A DNA stretch of 64,000 nucleotides from Hysterangium stoloniferum (GCA_015178975.1 WHVD01000013.1:248001-312000); one strand, 5' to 3'. Numbered from the stretch's first letter, positions 42,661-56,003 are shown. Made by a program: numbers and translations. The notes: a model not told the origin generated them from the letters alone.

Positions 42661-44639
42661 ATGTTAGCAACTCGCTCGCAGGTAGACAGCACGCCGCCTG
42701 CCTCACCACGAAAGGCGGTATCGCCTACGATCCCACGACTCCCAGTCTCATATGCTTATGATACAGATGTGCATATGAACACTGCTAGAACACTAAAAGA
42801 TATCAAAATGCAAACGTCACGTAATGGACTGCCCTCGGGACTACCCATGGCCAGCAACAATACCCTTACTGATATCCGGATGGAGACCGCACGTGGGAAT
42901 GGAGCAACGCTGAAGGGAGGTCTCCGGCTTTGGGAGCTAGAACTACTTGAAAGCCCTGAAGTGAAGCGAAAGGCTACGGTTGCCCAACTTTGTGAGTCTC
43001 TCCACCATGCTTGGGATTTCTCAAAATTCACGATTGTGATCGTAGACTTCCTTGATTATTACTTTCAGACACTGGGCTATCTCGCAGCCCGGAAGGAACG
43101 ACGTGCTAGATTTGATGAGGACACCGCTGCCAGAGATCTAAGCCCTGCGGAATATGCTGCGGAGCTCAAGTCTTACACTGGCCGAGAGCGTGTCGTGTTA
43201 CGTCGCCGTCGTACTAAGCTAAAAGTTGATCAGTTCCACATTATCGCTCAAGTCGGCCAAGGCGGTTATGGAGAAGTCTTTTTGGCTCGCAAGCAAGAAT
43301 CTGGAGAAGTATGTGCTCTGAAGAAAATGCGCAAGCGGACCCTCTTCAAGATGGACGAGGTGCGCAAGCTCACACTTGCAACATGCAAGAACTTGATTTG
43401 CATATAAACGTAGATTCGACATGTTCTCGTTGAAAGAGACATTCTTACCGCCACTAAAACACCTTGGCTTGTAAGCCTCCTGTACGCTTTCCAGGATCGT
43501 GAACATGTCTATCTCGCTATGGAATACGTCCCTGGAGGCGACTTTCGCACTTTACTGAACAATTCTGGAGTTCTCAAGGAAGAGTATGCTCGTTTCTATA
43601 TCACTGAAATGTTTGCAGGCGTCAACGAGCTGCACCAATTAGGTTACATCCACAGGGACTTGAAACCTGAGGTATTTATACAAATAATAACTTTTTACCT
43701 TGCCGACCTTGGTGGTTTAGAATTTCCTTGTTGATGGAACCGGTCATGTGAAGCTCATAGATTTCGGGCTTGCAACCGGTGCTTTGAATCCAAAGCGAAT
43801 CGAATCGCTCAAAATCAAGGTATGTCACCAGTAGATATAATAATATCTCCACTAATTCCTAGCACAGCTCGACAAAGTCAAAGATAGTGCAATTGTTCAC
43901 CGAAGCACCATGGAAAGACGCTCCTTATATCGGTCTATTCGTCAAGCTGATCCCCGCTATGCTGATTCTATCGTCGGATCACCTGATTACATGGCACCCG
44001 AAGTTCTGCGTGGCAAGCCATACACGTATTCGGTGGATTATTGGTCTCTTGGCTGTATCTTGTTCGAATTTTTGGCTGGCTTTCCACCATTTTCAGGTGG
44101 GACACCAGAGGAAACTTGGACAAACCTCAAGAATTGGACCAAAGTGCTTAGGCGTCCAGAGTATGATGCGCCAGAGGACTTGCTCTTCAACCTGACGGAT
44201 GTGGCGTGGAACGCAATAACAAGGTCTGTGACAATTTATGAGATCTGCATCTCATAATGATAAACGTTCTATCCCATGCAGCCTCATCTCCCATTCGAGT
44301 ACGCGATACACAAGTATGCCACAACTCAAAGCGCATCCGTTCTTCGCAACGGTGTCCTGGGATTCTCTACGTTCCCGCGATGCGCCATTCGTGCCTGCGC
44401 TCGATTCTGAAATCGACACTGGCTATTACGATGACTTCACTTCGTTAGAAGACATGGCTAAGTATGCCCAGGTCCAAGAGAAGCAAAGGAATGTCGAGCG
44501 CATCCAGGAAAAAGACGATCCTGTTGGGCGAGGAGTCTGGGTCGGGTTTACCTTTGGTAAGAATAACGCAGCAGGACAGGCGGCAGCGCGTCTGGTTGCG
44601 GGAGACGATGACAACGGTTCATTGGCCACTATTTTCTAA
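42661..44639 (+). CDS. DBF2: NDR-family protein kinase of Dbf2/Sid2 type
   Basis: Five exons: 42661-43359, 43414-43671, 43721-43819, 43868-44223, 44282-44639; 589 aa, introns 48-58 bp. The N-terminal regulatory region binds Mob-type activators in this family (LDYYFQTLGYLAARKERRAR). The kinase domain starts at about residue 190: GQGGYGEVFLARK (P-loop), ALKKMRKRTLF (Lys), HRDLKPENFLVDG (about 312), IDFGLATGALNPKRIESLKI (about 331) with the family's extended insert, then SIVGSPDYMAPEVLRGKPYT (activation loop and APE, about 388). The C-terminal hydrophobic motif is WVGFTFG (about 557), with Thr as phosphosite. Dbf2/Sid2 acts in mitotic exit/septation. The DFG+1 context and insert favour Dbf2/Sid2 over Cbk1/Orb6. 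The start is at the first ATG after the shared promoter. Confidence 0.92.
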
Positions 44640-45052
44640 AATACCTTTTTACTTGATGATCTGTGACCATCTACAATACCTTATACCCTTCTGGTTTCTG
44701 TCGTTGTATTCACCATGCCGTGTTGTGAATTTGGAAGTTTCGGACAATAATGGTTGATATGCTATGACCCTTCATCCGTATATGGCACGTTTACTGAATG
44801 GAAGATTATGAAAAGAACGTAAGATTGATTCAAGTGAATTACATGTCATTCATAATAATTAATTTGAAATGTTACAGGTACAACGCATTAGATAGTGAAA
44901 ACATCGTCCGTGCAGATAACTTGAACACTAGATTAAACAAAAAGGGGGACAATATTTGGGCCTTTTGAATATATTCATCCATGAGCCATTTCCATATTTG
45001 ATGTCGAATGCACTTGAACATCTCCATCTATTCTTGCGCTGCATGGAGAATG
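44640..45052. other. Convergent intergenic region, kinase to UNC93-like gene
   Basis: AT-rich, no coding sequence seen. Both neighbouring genes end here. Confidence 0.35.
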
Positions 45053-47252
45053 TCATTTATTAACCATTTTAAAATCTACAAACACACAAAAAGGCACGTA
45101 CAAAATTTCATCTTCAAGCGTCGTGGTGTCATGGACCCGCAGGTATAGCATTGGTAGGGCGAAAATCAGACCGGCAGCTAGCAGCGCCCACGTTGATATA
45201 AATATATTCATAAACCTGGGAAAACAGGGCTTCAACAATGGGTGCATGATTTAAGAATAGAAGCCATACGGAAGGCCAACTGCGTCTGCTCGCCAGATAC
45301 CGGCGGCGCCCGCTGATTGCAAGGATTTGTCTGCAGCCTATGAGTAGTAACAGGGGTACAAATTTATAGAACTTACAGAATCCTGTGAAATGCGCCAATT
45401 TGACTGGGTCGTTGCTCATGGCGCCCTGTCAGAAATGTTTTTAAGCCATTGACCATCACTCGCATTCTGTACAAGACATACCATCATCCAATACGCCGCT
45501 GTCTGCCACATGGCATCAAGCATGCCTTTCAGAATAATAAGCGAGACTTTTCGTAGAAACCACAAAAGAGAAATATGTACCACATAAAATGTATAAGCAA
45601 ATACTCGCTGGATAACCCTTATCTTGGAAATCCATGCGGACAAATGAGCTATTCTCTACCGCAGTCGATTCACGGGTGTAATTCCTGCAGAGACCATTAG
45701 ACACTCGCGCAATACTTTGCGAAAGCCATCTGACCTTTGGTAAGTATATGCCCAGATATGGACAGCAAACACCATGATAAGTAAAACGATCCATCCGAGG
45801 AATGCGCGAGTGCGGCGTGTCAATTGCTTTTGGTCTAATAGTATGCCAATCATAAGCGATCCGACGATTTGTGAGAGCCAATAACAGAAGTTATTTAGAC
45901 TTCGAGTCCGGATATTGAAGAGTACACCATTATAATCATTAAACTGCAATCGCCAAGAATTAAACGACGGCTAATCCCAGGTTTGCATTATCCATTACCT
46001 GCCAGGTATAAAACCTGTTTGTACCTATCAGTATAATTGCCTATATACATTTCGAGATGACACACCAATTACTGGTAAAGAATAGTGGGAAAAGCAAAAT
46101 GATATAAGGATCTGTGCGCAATGCTACCCATAGAAGGTAGAACTCTGTCTTCCAGCTTGGATGCCGCGGAGTTGTTACTTTAGTACCATCGGTTCGAATC
46201 ATCTTATTCGGATCGGTCATCATCAGAGGAATAAGGACACCAATAAGGCTAAGGACCACGAAAACGATCTACGGAGACCTCAACCGTGGTGATACAACGA
46301 CAGTCAGATTGACTCACGTATGTGCCGTTATCGACGGAATTTGTCTAGGATGGGTTATGACAATCCTCAGGGAATATACGGTGTTTTTGGGACTGACTTT
46401 TGATCTGAAGTTTTCCCCGAATGACACGGCGGCGCCAACAACACCTCCCAAGTTGAAAATGCTCCAGAATATTCCGATATATAGGCCCTTCTGGCTCTCT
46501 AGATTACTACTGATAAACTTGATGCAACTAGGGTAGATCAGGGTGCTTACCAACTGGGTACGCCAACATCAAGCTTCCCTATGATATATTTCAAGAATGC
46601 ACAGATAATATAGAGAGGTTCGACGTACCTGCGCCGACCATAAGAGACCGGCGCATACACCCAAGATAGCTCCCGAGGAGATGACGAAAATGCCGGCGTT
46701 CTTGTGCAAATTCAGTGCTCTAAAAATAATAAATAGCAGGCCAGATCTATTGCTGCAGAGACACGCACAAGTAGCTTCCAATATACAATGAATACCCCGT
46801 GCTTCCTAATATCAGCGTCAGCCGGCTGCCCAGCTTATTATTGATGGATCTGGGCGGATTCTGCGTGAATGCCTGTGATCACGGACACTCTGGCCATAAC
46901 GTACCCAGAGAAGAACGCCGCAACAGCGAATGTCGTGTATACGGCTGCATTCGCGTTTGCTGAAATTTTGCTATCGATTTGCCCGCTTAGGCCAAGGCCA
47001 TTCAAGGCGTTGAAGAGGCCTGGACACATGAAACATGTGAAGGCTGGTACGCGAGATAAGCTCCTTATGGATCGCGACGCTAATGAGAGGCATAAGCATA
47101 CCGAGCATGCATACTTGTGTTGTCGGATGCTGATATAGGCCCTTGAAGCCAGTTGGGCGAGCGTAGATAATTGGCACGTGTACATGTAAGCGGGGTGAGG
47201 ACGATCGATCACTTGCGACACTCTTGTGCTTCTCAGAATCAGACTTCGCCAT
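45053..47252 (-). CDS. UNC93-like MFS membrane protein, 15 exons
   Basis: Exons on -: 47252-47102, 47043-46905, 46849-46769, 46719-46629, 46578-46551, 46498-46398, 46344-46318, 46268-46066, 46014-45999, 45943-45735, 45684-45581, 45525-45482, 45425-45377, 45330-45270, 45215-45053; 488 aa with every phase consistent. Landmarks: FMCPGLFNALNGLGLSGQID, SINNKLGSRLTLILGSTGYS, ISSGAILGVCAGLLWSAQG, SLMLAYPVESQKGLYIGIFW, SIFNLGGVVGAAVSFG, FNIRTRSLNNFCYWLSQIVG, LDAMWQTAAYWMMG, SNDPVKLAHFTGFYKSLQSA and FMNIFISTWALLAAGLIFAL, the pattern of fungal UNC-93/DUF895 proteins with about 11-12 membrane segments. Transport substrate unknown. Two microexons (27 and 16 nt) are needed to keep the conserved TNSVDNGTY and FYTWQ segments. 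Confidence 0.9.
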
Positions 47253-47816
47253 TGTAATCGACAAGACTTTGAATGTTTCGCGTACACGGAAATACACGGT
47301 GACTCGAAGCTGTAGATTGAAGTGGGAATGCAAGGACAAGATTGAAGAGAATAACGGAGAGCGCTCCTAGAAGGCTAGGCACATCAGGAATCGAGGCTTC
47401 AGAACATTTTAATATGTACTAGGGTATCATCTCACATGTCCAAGCCGGTGTAGACAGGACCGAACGAGCGACTCTTGCTTTCCAAACTAGGCCACCAAGG
47501 TTCAAATTCCCCATCAAACCTTCCCAATCGCCTCCTGTAGATTGGAAATTAAGGTTCATCTGTACCAATCTCCAGATGAACACAGATTCATCACAGACAT
47601 CATTATCGTGTTCGGTCGTGAATATACACATCGGAATCACTGTATACTACTAGACGCGGACATCGGTCGCGCGAAAACTGGACTGAGATAAAAGTGTGAA
47701 ATGTGGAAAAACGTCATTCTGGAATTGTGAGGGCGCATTATGACAGGCGGCAGGTACCATCTACGCGAGAGTAGTGGACGGTTTAACTAAGAGAAGCGAA
47801 ATTAAAAAAATCAGAA
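47253..47816. other. Upstream region of the UNC93-like gene
   Basis: Shared by the start of the UNC93-like gene and the 3' end of YOP1, both on -. No gene or repeat seen. Confidence 0.35.
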
Positions 47817-48504
47817 TCAAAGCGAACCAGCCTCATTGACTTTCGAGCGAAGGTCATCAGCAGAGGCAGTGGAGGTGGTAGACGTGGTCGCGACACGGTT
47901 GCTACCACTCAAGAGTACTGGCCTGAGGACGGAGAGATAGAGTTTAGCAGCACCCTTGAACCAACCAATATATCAGAATGCGCTTGGGCGGACTTTCAAA
48001 AGAACTGACCTTGAATGCAGGAAGTTGCAGCCACAGAACAAAGACGGTCTTGAATGGGAAGTAGAAGGGGAAGTAATAAAGAACAGGTCGCAGTGCAAAG
48101 CTCTCCAAAAAGGTGAAAAATCCAAAGACAATCCAATATGTCAACCATTGTACGTCATCCTGGTGCTGAGGGGTCTCGAGTGCTTTGAACGACAAATAGG
48201 CTGGGAAACCCCAACCGATGAGATTCGAAATGGGAGCAGCGAGGGGGTTGAAGAAAATGAGGAGGGTGAGAAGCGAAACTGTGCCAAGGACGGCATACGT
48301 CTTCGGAACTTGAGTCCTCTGCTCGAGTTGATTCAGGACAGGATACTTGGTCAACTGCGAATACCATCATGTGAACACGAAACCTTTACGATAAGCGGCA
48401 CCAATCGATATTACCTCCTTGTCAAGTTGCTTAATGTAGTAGCTAGCCTTATCCTGGGCCTGGAGGACCGTAGGGTGGGTTTGGAATTTTTGAGCGGCAG
48501 ACAT
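47817..48504 (-). CDS. YOP1: Yop1 (DP1/TB2/HVA22, reticulon-like ER-shaping protein)
   Basis: Three exons on -: 48504-48415, 48354-48010, 47954-47817; 190 aa. The N-terminal amphipathic part is MSAAQKFQTHPTVLQAQDKA, then LTKYPVLNQLEQRTQVPKTY, a hydrophobic hairpin (LLTLLIFFNPLAAPISNLIG), the TB2/DP1 core GFPAYLSFKALETP, DVQWLTYWIVFGFFTFLESF and FPFYFPFKTVFVLWLQLPAF, and GAAKLYLSVLRPVLLSGS. This matches fungal Yop1 in length and order. It curves tubular ER membranes with reticulons and binds Yip1-type proteins. Confidence 0.95.
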
Positions 48505-48754
48505 CTTTATTTATGACACGTGTAATAAGAATTTGTTGCAATATGCACTAAGAGATGATGGCACGGTTGTTGCCTACCTTTGTGAAGCAGCGACTGGGGT
48601 TTTAAAGGGTCGTGTGCGATGAGATGGTGGTTGGGGTGGAGAAATTTGTAGGTCGCTTGCGTCACAGCGGGATCACACTCAGCCCGGCTAACTCCGCAAG
48701 GACACGTTCAAATTTCCTCAACACCACCTGTTGCCAGCGTGTTCTACACCAATT

Positions 48755-49125
48755 ATGCCAGAATCATACGCTTCTATCCAGGTAAGAAATGAGCTACGTC
48801 ACGCTCTGCCTGTTTCTCATACCATTGTTCATAGGCTCTGCACCAGTCGTTGCCCCCGTTCAGTCCTTACATCTCTGCTGCCTTTCTCCCATATCTTGCC
48901 GGTGTCCTTTTAACGGCCACATTTGCACTAGCATTCTACTTCTCTACGTTTGTATCGTCATTTTTAGCGCCCCAATTTTTCATCACTAATATCACCTCAT
49001 GGCAATTTTATAGTCTACCTAAAGCGACTGTCCCTGTCCATGAGGTGGGCGTGGCATCTCTCGCTAGTGTCCTAGCAGGCTTTGGCGTCGTGGCCCTGTT
49101 CTGTAGCGTTGGCGTGAATGTATGA
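48755..49125 (+). CDS. OST5: Ost5/TMEM258, small oligosaccharyltransferase subunit
   Basis: Three exons: 48755-48781 (27 nt), 48847-48947, 49014-49125; 79 aa, the same length as human TMEM258. The protein has two membrane helices: SPYISAAFLPYLAGVLLTAT and VASLASVLAGFGVVALFCSV, ending GVNV like the GIYV end of TMEM258. LPKATVPVHEVGV links them. Ost5 is part of the ER complex that transfers N-glycans. The gene is small enough to be missed because no exon alone is a good ORF. Introns are 65 and 66 bp. Divergent from YOP1 with 250 bp between starts. Confidence 0.85.
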
Positions 49126-50282
49126 GTTTTGTCGGACGGTGATTGATGTTACTTGGCCAAAATTGCGCAGTGCGAGACTGAGTGCGTTTGAAAGGTGCCC
49201 TTGTATGCTTGCTATCACCAGGTAAACAATATCTCGCAGGACGAGTGCGAAGATTATCCGTCCTTATAAGCCGTGCTTCTCATTGGCAGTCGCCGATTGG
49301 ATGTTCACCCCATATTCAGAATTGATTGAGATAGGATCAGAAGGCCTCTCAGAGCTTGTGAACACAGCCAGTTTAATGTGAGACAGCGTCATCCTCTAGA
49401 TCCCAAGCTGTGTCGCAGTGTCATTTTTCGCAATTATTATGTGAAACGGCCAAAGACGGTCTTGTAGTATGAAAAATATTTCCTTTCATATCACATGGAA
49501 TCTGCTGTAATCTAGCTCCCTTCGTAATCATTCACATCCAAGTACTGTGCTGATACGTCTCATCGAAAACAGGCTTAATGAGAGTACTAGCTCCCGCTAG
49601 CCACACTCTCCGTCTCTATTTAGTGGCTCATAGGGTATTTTGTGTAACCTATATAGTATGTCCCGTTCTGTGATCGGAAGGCACCAGATGCTCGGAGTAG
49701 ATCGGTGGTTTCCCGTTGCGTGGTTTCATGATATGGAAAAAAGCCCTGGAGCCAAGATCTCATTGGATCCACTAGGTCCTCCTAATGGTTATAACCAGTC
49801 ACTAAGAATAAACGATTTTGTGATAATTTTTTGTTATAAATAAGCCGGAATCGACAACACTAATAGGTAACTGTGCAACATTGCTTACGAATATAAAGAC
49901 TGAAAGAAATCCATTACATGTTCTATTTACAATGCAAACAGAAATTCATTAGCTGACAACCCACAGCAAAAGAATCACAAGTACATTGCTGGTGCAAGGC
50001 GGAAGCTGACGGTGGACGCTTACAACCCATAGTGTCACCGTCACGACAGCCGTGTGCTCGCATAAAATAGAAATAAAAATTAACTAAAAACATATTGATA
50101 TTTGGAATTAGTCTGGTACTATACCCAACTGAATTTAATTGTCATTCATCTGTCTAATCTAAATATCTGATTGGCTCATCCCCACGTGAAGCAGGTAGTC
50201 ACGTGCTTCCTTTTGTAGGTTGGCTAACAACTTAGCCCTTCCATAACACCTATCTGACGTTGTAGTCTACGGTAGTGGGCTT
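49126..50282. other. Intergenic region upstream of UBR1
   Basis: 1.16 kb with no gene recognised. Two CACGTG E-boxes lie at 50183-50188 and 50200-50205, 80-100 bp before the UBR1 start codon. The run around 49860-50160 is AT-rich. Confidence 0.4.
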
Positions 50283-53200
50283 ATGTCTTTGGCATCAATG
50301 AAAAGTTTCCTCGGTTCAGTAAACCCACGAGATCGCAGTTCAGACCATTTCAATCAGCTACGAACTACTTTGGAAAATACTATTCCATCCAGGAAATCGT
50401 ATTCACCGTTTCAGATCAAGTCGGATGTTCTCAGTGCTCTTTTCAATGCATTTTGGGGACCATACTTCAGCTTGTTTGTCCCAGGCGCTACAAGCCCGCC
50501 CAACATGCGATCTTTTCTGTCGGAAATTCAGGCGAAACATCCCTGGACTGACCCACCTATTCCCGGTCGATCATGTGGCCGTGTTTTCCAGAAGGGAGAA
50601 TGTTGCTATCGGTGCAAGTATGTTTACCAAAAGCCGTTGCGCGTATGCTGCTGATCAGACTTTCAGAGACTGTTCACTGGACGACAGCTCAGTTATGTGC
50701 TCGCAATGCTTCCGTGCCACACAACACGAAGGACATAACATCACCTTTTACATTAGCCACCAGGCTGGAGGATGCTGTGACTGTGGAGATTCAGAGTCAT
50801 GGCGTATACGCCCCAATTGCCCGTATCATCCACCTGGCACCTCACGTACTCCGCGAGCATATACAACCAGCACCCCAGCATCGACTATGGATGTTTGGTC
50901 ACCTAGTAAACATCCAACACGCACTTCTACCCCTCTCGAACTGAGAGAGAGTATGGCCCGTACAATAGCATATGCAGTGGACTATGCCTTAGACACCCTG
51001 ACCAATTCCCCCGACGACATTATCCCGCCACACGGTGAACATGAGTTACGAACACAAGAAAGTGGAGACCCATTTGGAAAAGAAGTTTACGCAGTTCTGC
51101 TATGGAATGACGAGAAACACTCTTTTGAGGAAGTCATCAACAACGTGTGCGAAGCTACAGGCCTCCCAAGGTACGACGTAGCAGAGATAGTAGACCGGAT
51201 AGATGAGGAAGTATGTTTAGCCGTCCTCTGTATTGTCCCAGACTAATATCAATTATGTAGGGTCGTGAAGTTGTAGAAACGAGTGAGGATATTCTACGGC
51301 TCCTTGATGTGGGGACTCGTTTGCATCAAATCGATCTTGGTGTGACTATTCGACGCACTTACGATACTTACCGTGAACAAATATCGGCGCTTATCATCGA
51401 ATGGCTTCTTGATTTAACCCGTTGTAGGGTAGGAACGGATCCATTCCTTCTGCGTGAACTCATCAGTGCCGAATTGCTGAACCCGAGAAAAAAGGATATA
51501 TCTTTGGCCTACAATCGCATAATAGAAGGTTCTAAATCTTATTCAGATAGTGAAACTTACGCTCGGTTAGATTGGCTATTCCTTTATCACACCAAGTGGT
51601 GGAAGAAACCTCGCTTAAGTCTCAAACAACTTTATGTATCAATCATTACCTTAGGACACGACTATAGGACAGCCATGGGTATGTTGCTCGCGCCTGACTA
51701 CCATGTCTTTTCACTTACACCCTATAGGCTCCCATTTTGCCAGTATCTATCATAGGGTTATTGAAAACTTCCTTCTGATTGACCGTGAGGGCGATACCTC
51801 CGTTAAGTATTTTGCGCTTCAGATTTACACCGTACCAACCATTGCTGAGCACGTCGTGCGCTATCACAATCTCATACCACGTCTTCTCGCCATCGTTACC
51901 GCATTCGCGACTGAGCAGATCACTGGCACTCGGATCAACTTCCCACCGGATCCGAATCAGATCGTCGACCCAGATTCAAAGGCGTTCAAGTCCAAACGAT
52001 TCATGCCAGTATTTACTGATCTGCGGTATCTATGCGGAAACCATACGATCCAAAGACTCGTCGTTTCGAATTCTGAGTACATTACAAGTTTTTCCAAAGT
52101 GTGCCAGATGTTCATGGGTATCAATCCTAATCAACGGGCGAAGGAGAATCATGTCGAATACGAATCCGATACTTGGATCAATGTGTTCAACGTGACCCTC
52201 TCACTTTCGCGGGTCGTGAAAGTCTATGGCGAGGCATACGGTAGAGCCACTGTAGGCCAGCTAGTTGAAGCTATCGGAATTGTTGTTCGTCACACGATGA
52301 CGGTATGCACTTTACAGGAAAACCGTCTCGACCGTACCAAGTATCGATCTATCATTCCGCATATCGTCGAATTCAACAAAACTACGTACACTGTGGTTAA
52401 GTTTGACGTTTTAGAAAGCTGGGTAAGCTTTCACCATGCCTTACATTGGCTTTTGGCGGAATTATTCAAGCATGTGAATCTACTGGGTTCGGAGTCTTTA
52501 AGGACCATTGGCTATCAGAATCTGCGTTCAGTTTTATTGCGAAATAGTGGTGATTTGGATGTTCTGACACTCATTGATTTTCCTCTAAGAGGTACGCTTT
52601 CCTACGTGTAGTTTGTCACAGTATTTATATCTCCTGCAGTGGTCACAATGATTGCTCAGATTCGTGCGGGTCTCTGGGTCAGAAATGGATTTGCGATCCG
52701 TGGACAACTTCTTCACTATCGAGACTTCATGCTGCGTGAACTATGCTATGATCAGGACCTCTTTATTTTGCAGACAGCATTTGTTGTCTTGGATCCGGGA
52801 CTTGTTCTTGTCAGTATTCTGGATCGTTTTCAACTGCGAAGTTGGTTTTCAGGCGAAATGACTTCTCGTGTGTACGATGACAATCACCTGCCCAGCATGG
52901 TTGAAGAATTCCTTTACGTTATTATTACTTGTCTGAGCGAGACAGGAAACGCACGACGGCTGCCTATGGAGGGTGCTGTCAGACGAGAACTCGTTCATGC
53001 CTTAGCCGTGGGTTCTTGTGGCTTCACCGAGATTTGCAAGCGTGTTCCGGAACGAATGGTAGAAGAAGTTTGCTTTGAAGGAGCGCTCATGGATGTCGCA
53101 CACTTCAGGTTCCCCGAAAGTACAACAGACTCTGGCCTATATGAACTGAAGGATGAGTGTTTTGATGAAGTTAATCCCTACTTTTATCACTATGCTCGCA

Positions 53201-56003
53201 ATAAGCGTGAAGAAGTCGATGCAATATTGAGGGCTCGGGCCAAAAAAAAGACAGGAAGCGCCGATATGGTTTTTGTACCCCAGCCACTTGATATAAAATT
53301 CGGCCAATTCGTCACTCTAACCAATGCATTCCAATCTTCAGTATTGCATCAGATCATCTTCTTCGCGGTTTTTAATGTCTCTAACAACCAGGGGAAAATG
53401 ACCTCTGTGTTTGCGGAAGCGATTCTTGATCAAGCCCTTCATTTGGTTATATTGGGCATCATTGAGCAACCACAAATCTTTTCAAGACAGTCTGCACATG
53501 TCACATACGAACTGGGAGGTAAACAGAGTCTTATCGATGTTCTTTGCTTTTTGGAGCACAAGGATACGTTCAAGGCATTAAAAGCGAAAATAGGATGGTG
53601 TCTTGATCATTTTTCGCAGAATGTTCCCTCCATTATTGAAAAACGCAAAATTCCGGACACGAAAGTCAAAAACACTGTCGAAGAAGCCAAGAAACGTGCG
53701 GTAAAGGCCCGTCAAGATGCAATTATGAAACAATTTGCTGCTGCACAGAAGGATTTTCTGGACAATTTCGATGAAGACGACGAGGATGAAGAAATGGAAG
53801 ACGCCACCGAGCAGACACAGTCCTTTCAATCATACGGCCCCTGCATTGTATGTCAAGAAGCGCTTGACAATACACAACCATTTGGAACTCTAGGTTTAGT
53901 GCAAGCAAGCAGACTCACTAGGCAAGCGCCAGACCACTCTACTAGACATTTGAACGAGGTTCTAGGGTCATCTCCTTCCTTGGACCGCGTAGTTGCTCGT
54001 GACACGCGTCCTAGCTTTGAAGCCTCCAAGCCTGGAACGTTGGCGAGTACCCAGACCACAGATTCTATGTATTCGACTTTCAATGCCTTCCCCCGCGAAT
54101 TCACTCGCTTTGGGATGCATGGTTCCGCCTGTGGGCATATGATGCATGTAGGGTGCTTTGCAACGTACACTGCTGCTGTCCGACAGCGGCACAGGGTGCA
54201 GGCGCAAAGATCCCACCCTGAGAATATCCAACGAAAAGAGTTCATCTGTCCTCTCTGCAAAAGTTTGGGCAACATTATTTTGCCTGTCGTCATGCCCATG
54301 ACTGTCCCCCTTGAAGCTCAGTCGTTTCCGGATTGGGTGCGCACCACAGGCATCAATCTATTACGTTCGACCCCCGATCGCTTGCTGGAATCTCTGCACT
54401 TCAAGAGTGGATCAGGGGAATTTGTATTTTGGGCAGCGCAGGATTTTGGGTATCCTTCTTTTCCACGACACCCAGAACGAATAGACCCGTTGGATACCCA
54501 TAAGATGGTGGATACTGTGATGGTTGCAGCCAGGACGATATCAAGTCAGTCTCGACATCTGCGAGACCGAGTAGAACAAGAACCTGGTGATCGTGGGGTG
54601 GGTATGTACCTCCCCGAAGATCTGGCTGTGTACACTCTGGCCTCCATCGAGACAGCTGCCAGGGGTACTCCGACACTTCCTGGACAAACTGTGGCCGATC
54701 AGCTAACGGAATTTCAGTCCTTGTTCATCAGAGGATTAGTTGCTTGTTTGACTAAACTGGCTGCCCTGCAGTTTAAGGACCGGTCAGATGGAGGTCGTGA
54801 GACCATAAGACATGCCATTGTGAAGAGGCTATTACCCGAGTGGCGGAGGGAGACAGCCTTCAATAGTCCTTTACTACTACGGGAGCCATTGACCATTATA
54901 GTCGAAATGGCGGCGGTATCCCCGGAGAGTCTTCGTTATGTGACGATACTTGCATATTACGCTTCGCTCGCGCGCATCACCATCGGTATCGTCCAACTCT
55001 TGATGAAATCACAACATGTACAGTTGGCTAATACAACAAATGGAAAACAGAAAGATTTATTTGGTGACCTGGGAACTTTTGTCATGTCTGTCGTGCGGCA
55101 TTCGCCCCTGCTCGAACATAGCGCGGAGCTCATACTTGAGACATTTGGAGAGGAAAGGTTCTCAAAACTTCTCTATCATTATTCTCTTCCTTTCCTTCGG
55201 CGCGCTGCTGTCTTGCGCAAGGCTATCCATCCAGCGTCGCTCTCTTCAACTCGTTTACCAGACAAGGTGGATGAGTATGGCCGTTTATTACACTTGCTCG
55301 GCATACCTGCTCTTGCAACACTTTCCGCCTATGATACTATACAGAATGCACTGTCAGGATGGTGCGCTCATTATGGCTTCTTGCATATCAGTCATCCTCT
55401 GGAGTGTGGGATCATATTGGATTATCCATTGGTCTATCACTTGGCGGAACTTCCATACTATCTAGATGACCTGTTTGAGTCCGAGAACGGTGAAATGCTA
55501 TGCCTTAGATGTGAAACCGTTCCTCAAGATCCAGCAATTTGTTTGATCTGTGGCATAACGGTTTGTCTTCAGAGTCACTGCTGTGTAGATGCTGAGTCGC
55601 GAGACCGCGGAGAATGCAACATGCACACCCGAGAGTGAGTGCTTGGTGTTATCACACTTGTTTACACAACTAACTGATATAAATGCCTAGTTGTGCTGGG
55701 GTTGTTGGTGCTTATTTTATGCCAAAACGCTGCGCAATTCTGTATCTATTTGGAGGAAGTGGGTCGTTCGCACCAGCTCCCTATTTGGATGTTCACGGCG
55801 AGGTTGACTTCAGCATGAGGTTTGTTCAGTTGGACCCGTTTGAAATGTTGGCTGATAATCCCCCCAGGAGAGGTCGGCGTCAGTGCCTTCATGATGTCCG
55901 AGTAGAAGAAATAAGGAAGCTGTGGTTGAACCATGGCATTCCTACGTATATAGCACGTAAGATGGACGCTACAATAGATGTTGGGGGTTGGGAATCGCTC
56001 TAG
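50283..56003 (+). CDS. UBR1: Ubr1-type N-recognin E3 ubiquitin ligase
   Basis: Seven exons: 50283-50617, 50667-51210, 51261-51678, 51728-52591, 52640-55634, 55691-55819, 55868-56003; 1806 aa. UBR box (about 98-170): CGRVFQKGECCYRCKDCSLD, MCSQCFRATQHEGHNI, GGCCDCGDSESWR with the expected Cys/His ligands. ClpS-like adaptor domain near 250-300: YAVLLWNDEKHSFEEVINNV. A RING-H2 at about 1121-1260 (CIVCQEAL.. HGSACGHMMHVGCF.. FICPLCKSLGN) has a long internal insert. The C-terminal cap ends RRQCLHDVRVEEIRKLWL, GIPTYIARKMD. It recognises N-degrons with a Rad6-type E2. The last intron (55820-55867, 48 bp) is in frame, so its retention would insert 16 residues without a stop. Confidence 0.96.

Noticed and set aside
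49640-49843. + strand 67-codon frame upstream of UBR1
   Set aside because: AT-rich, no motif, no splice or promoter context.
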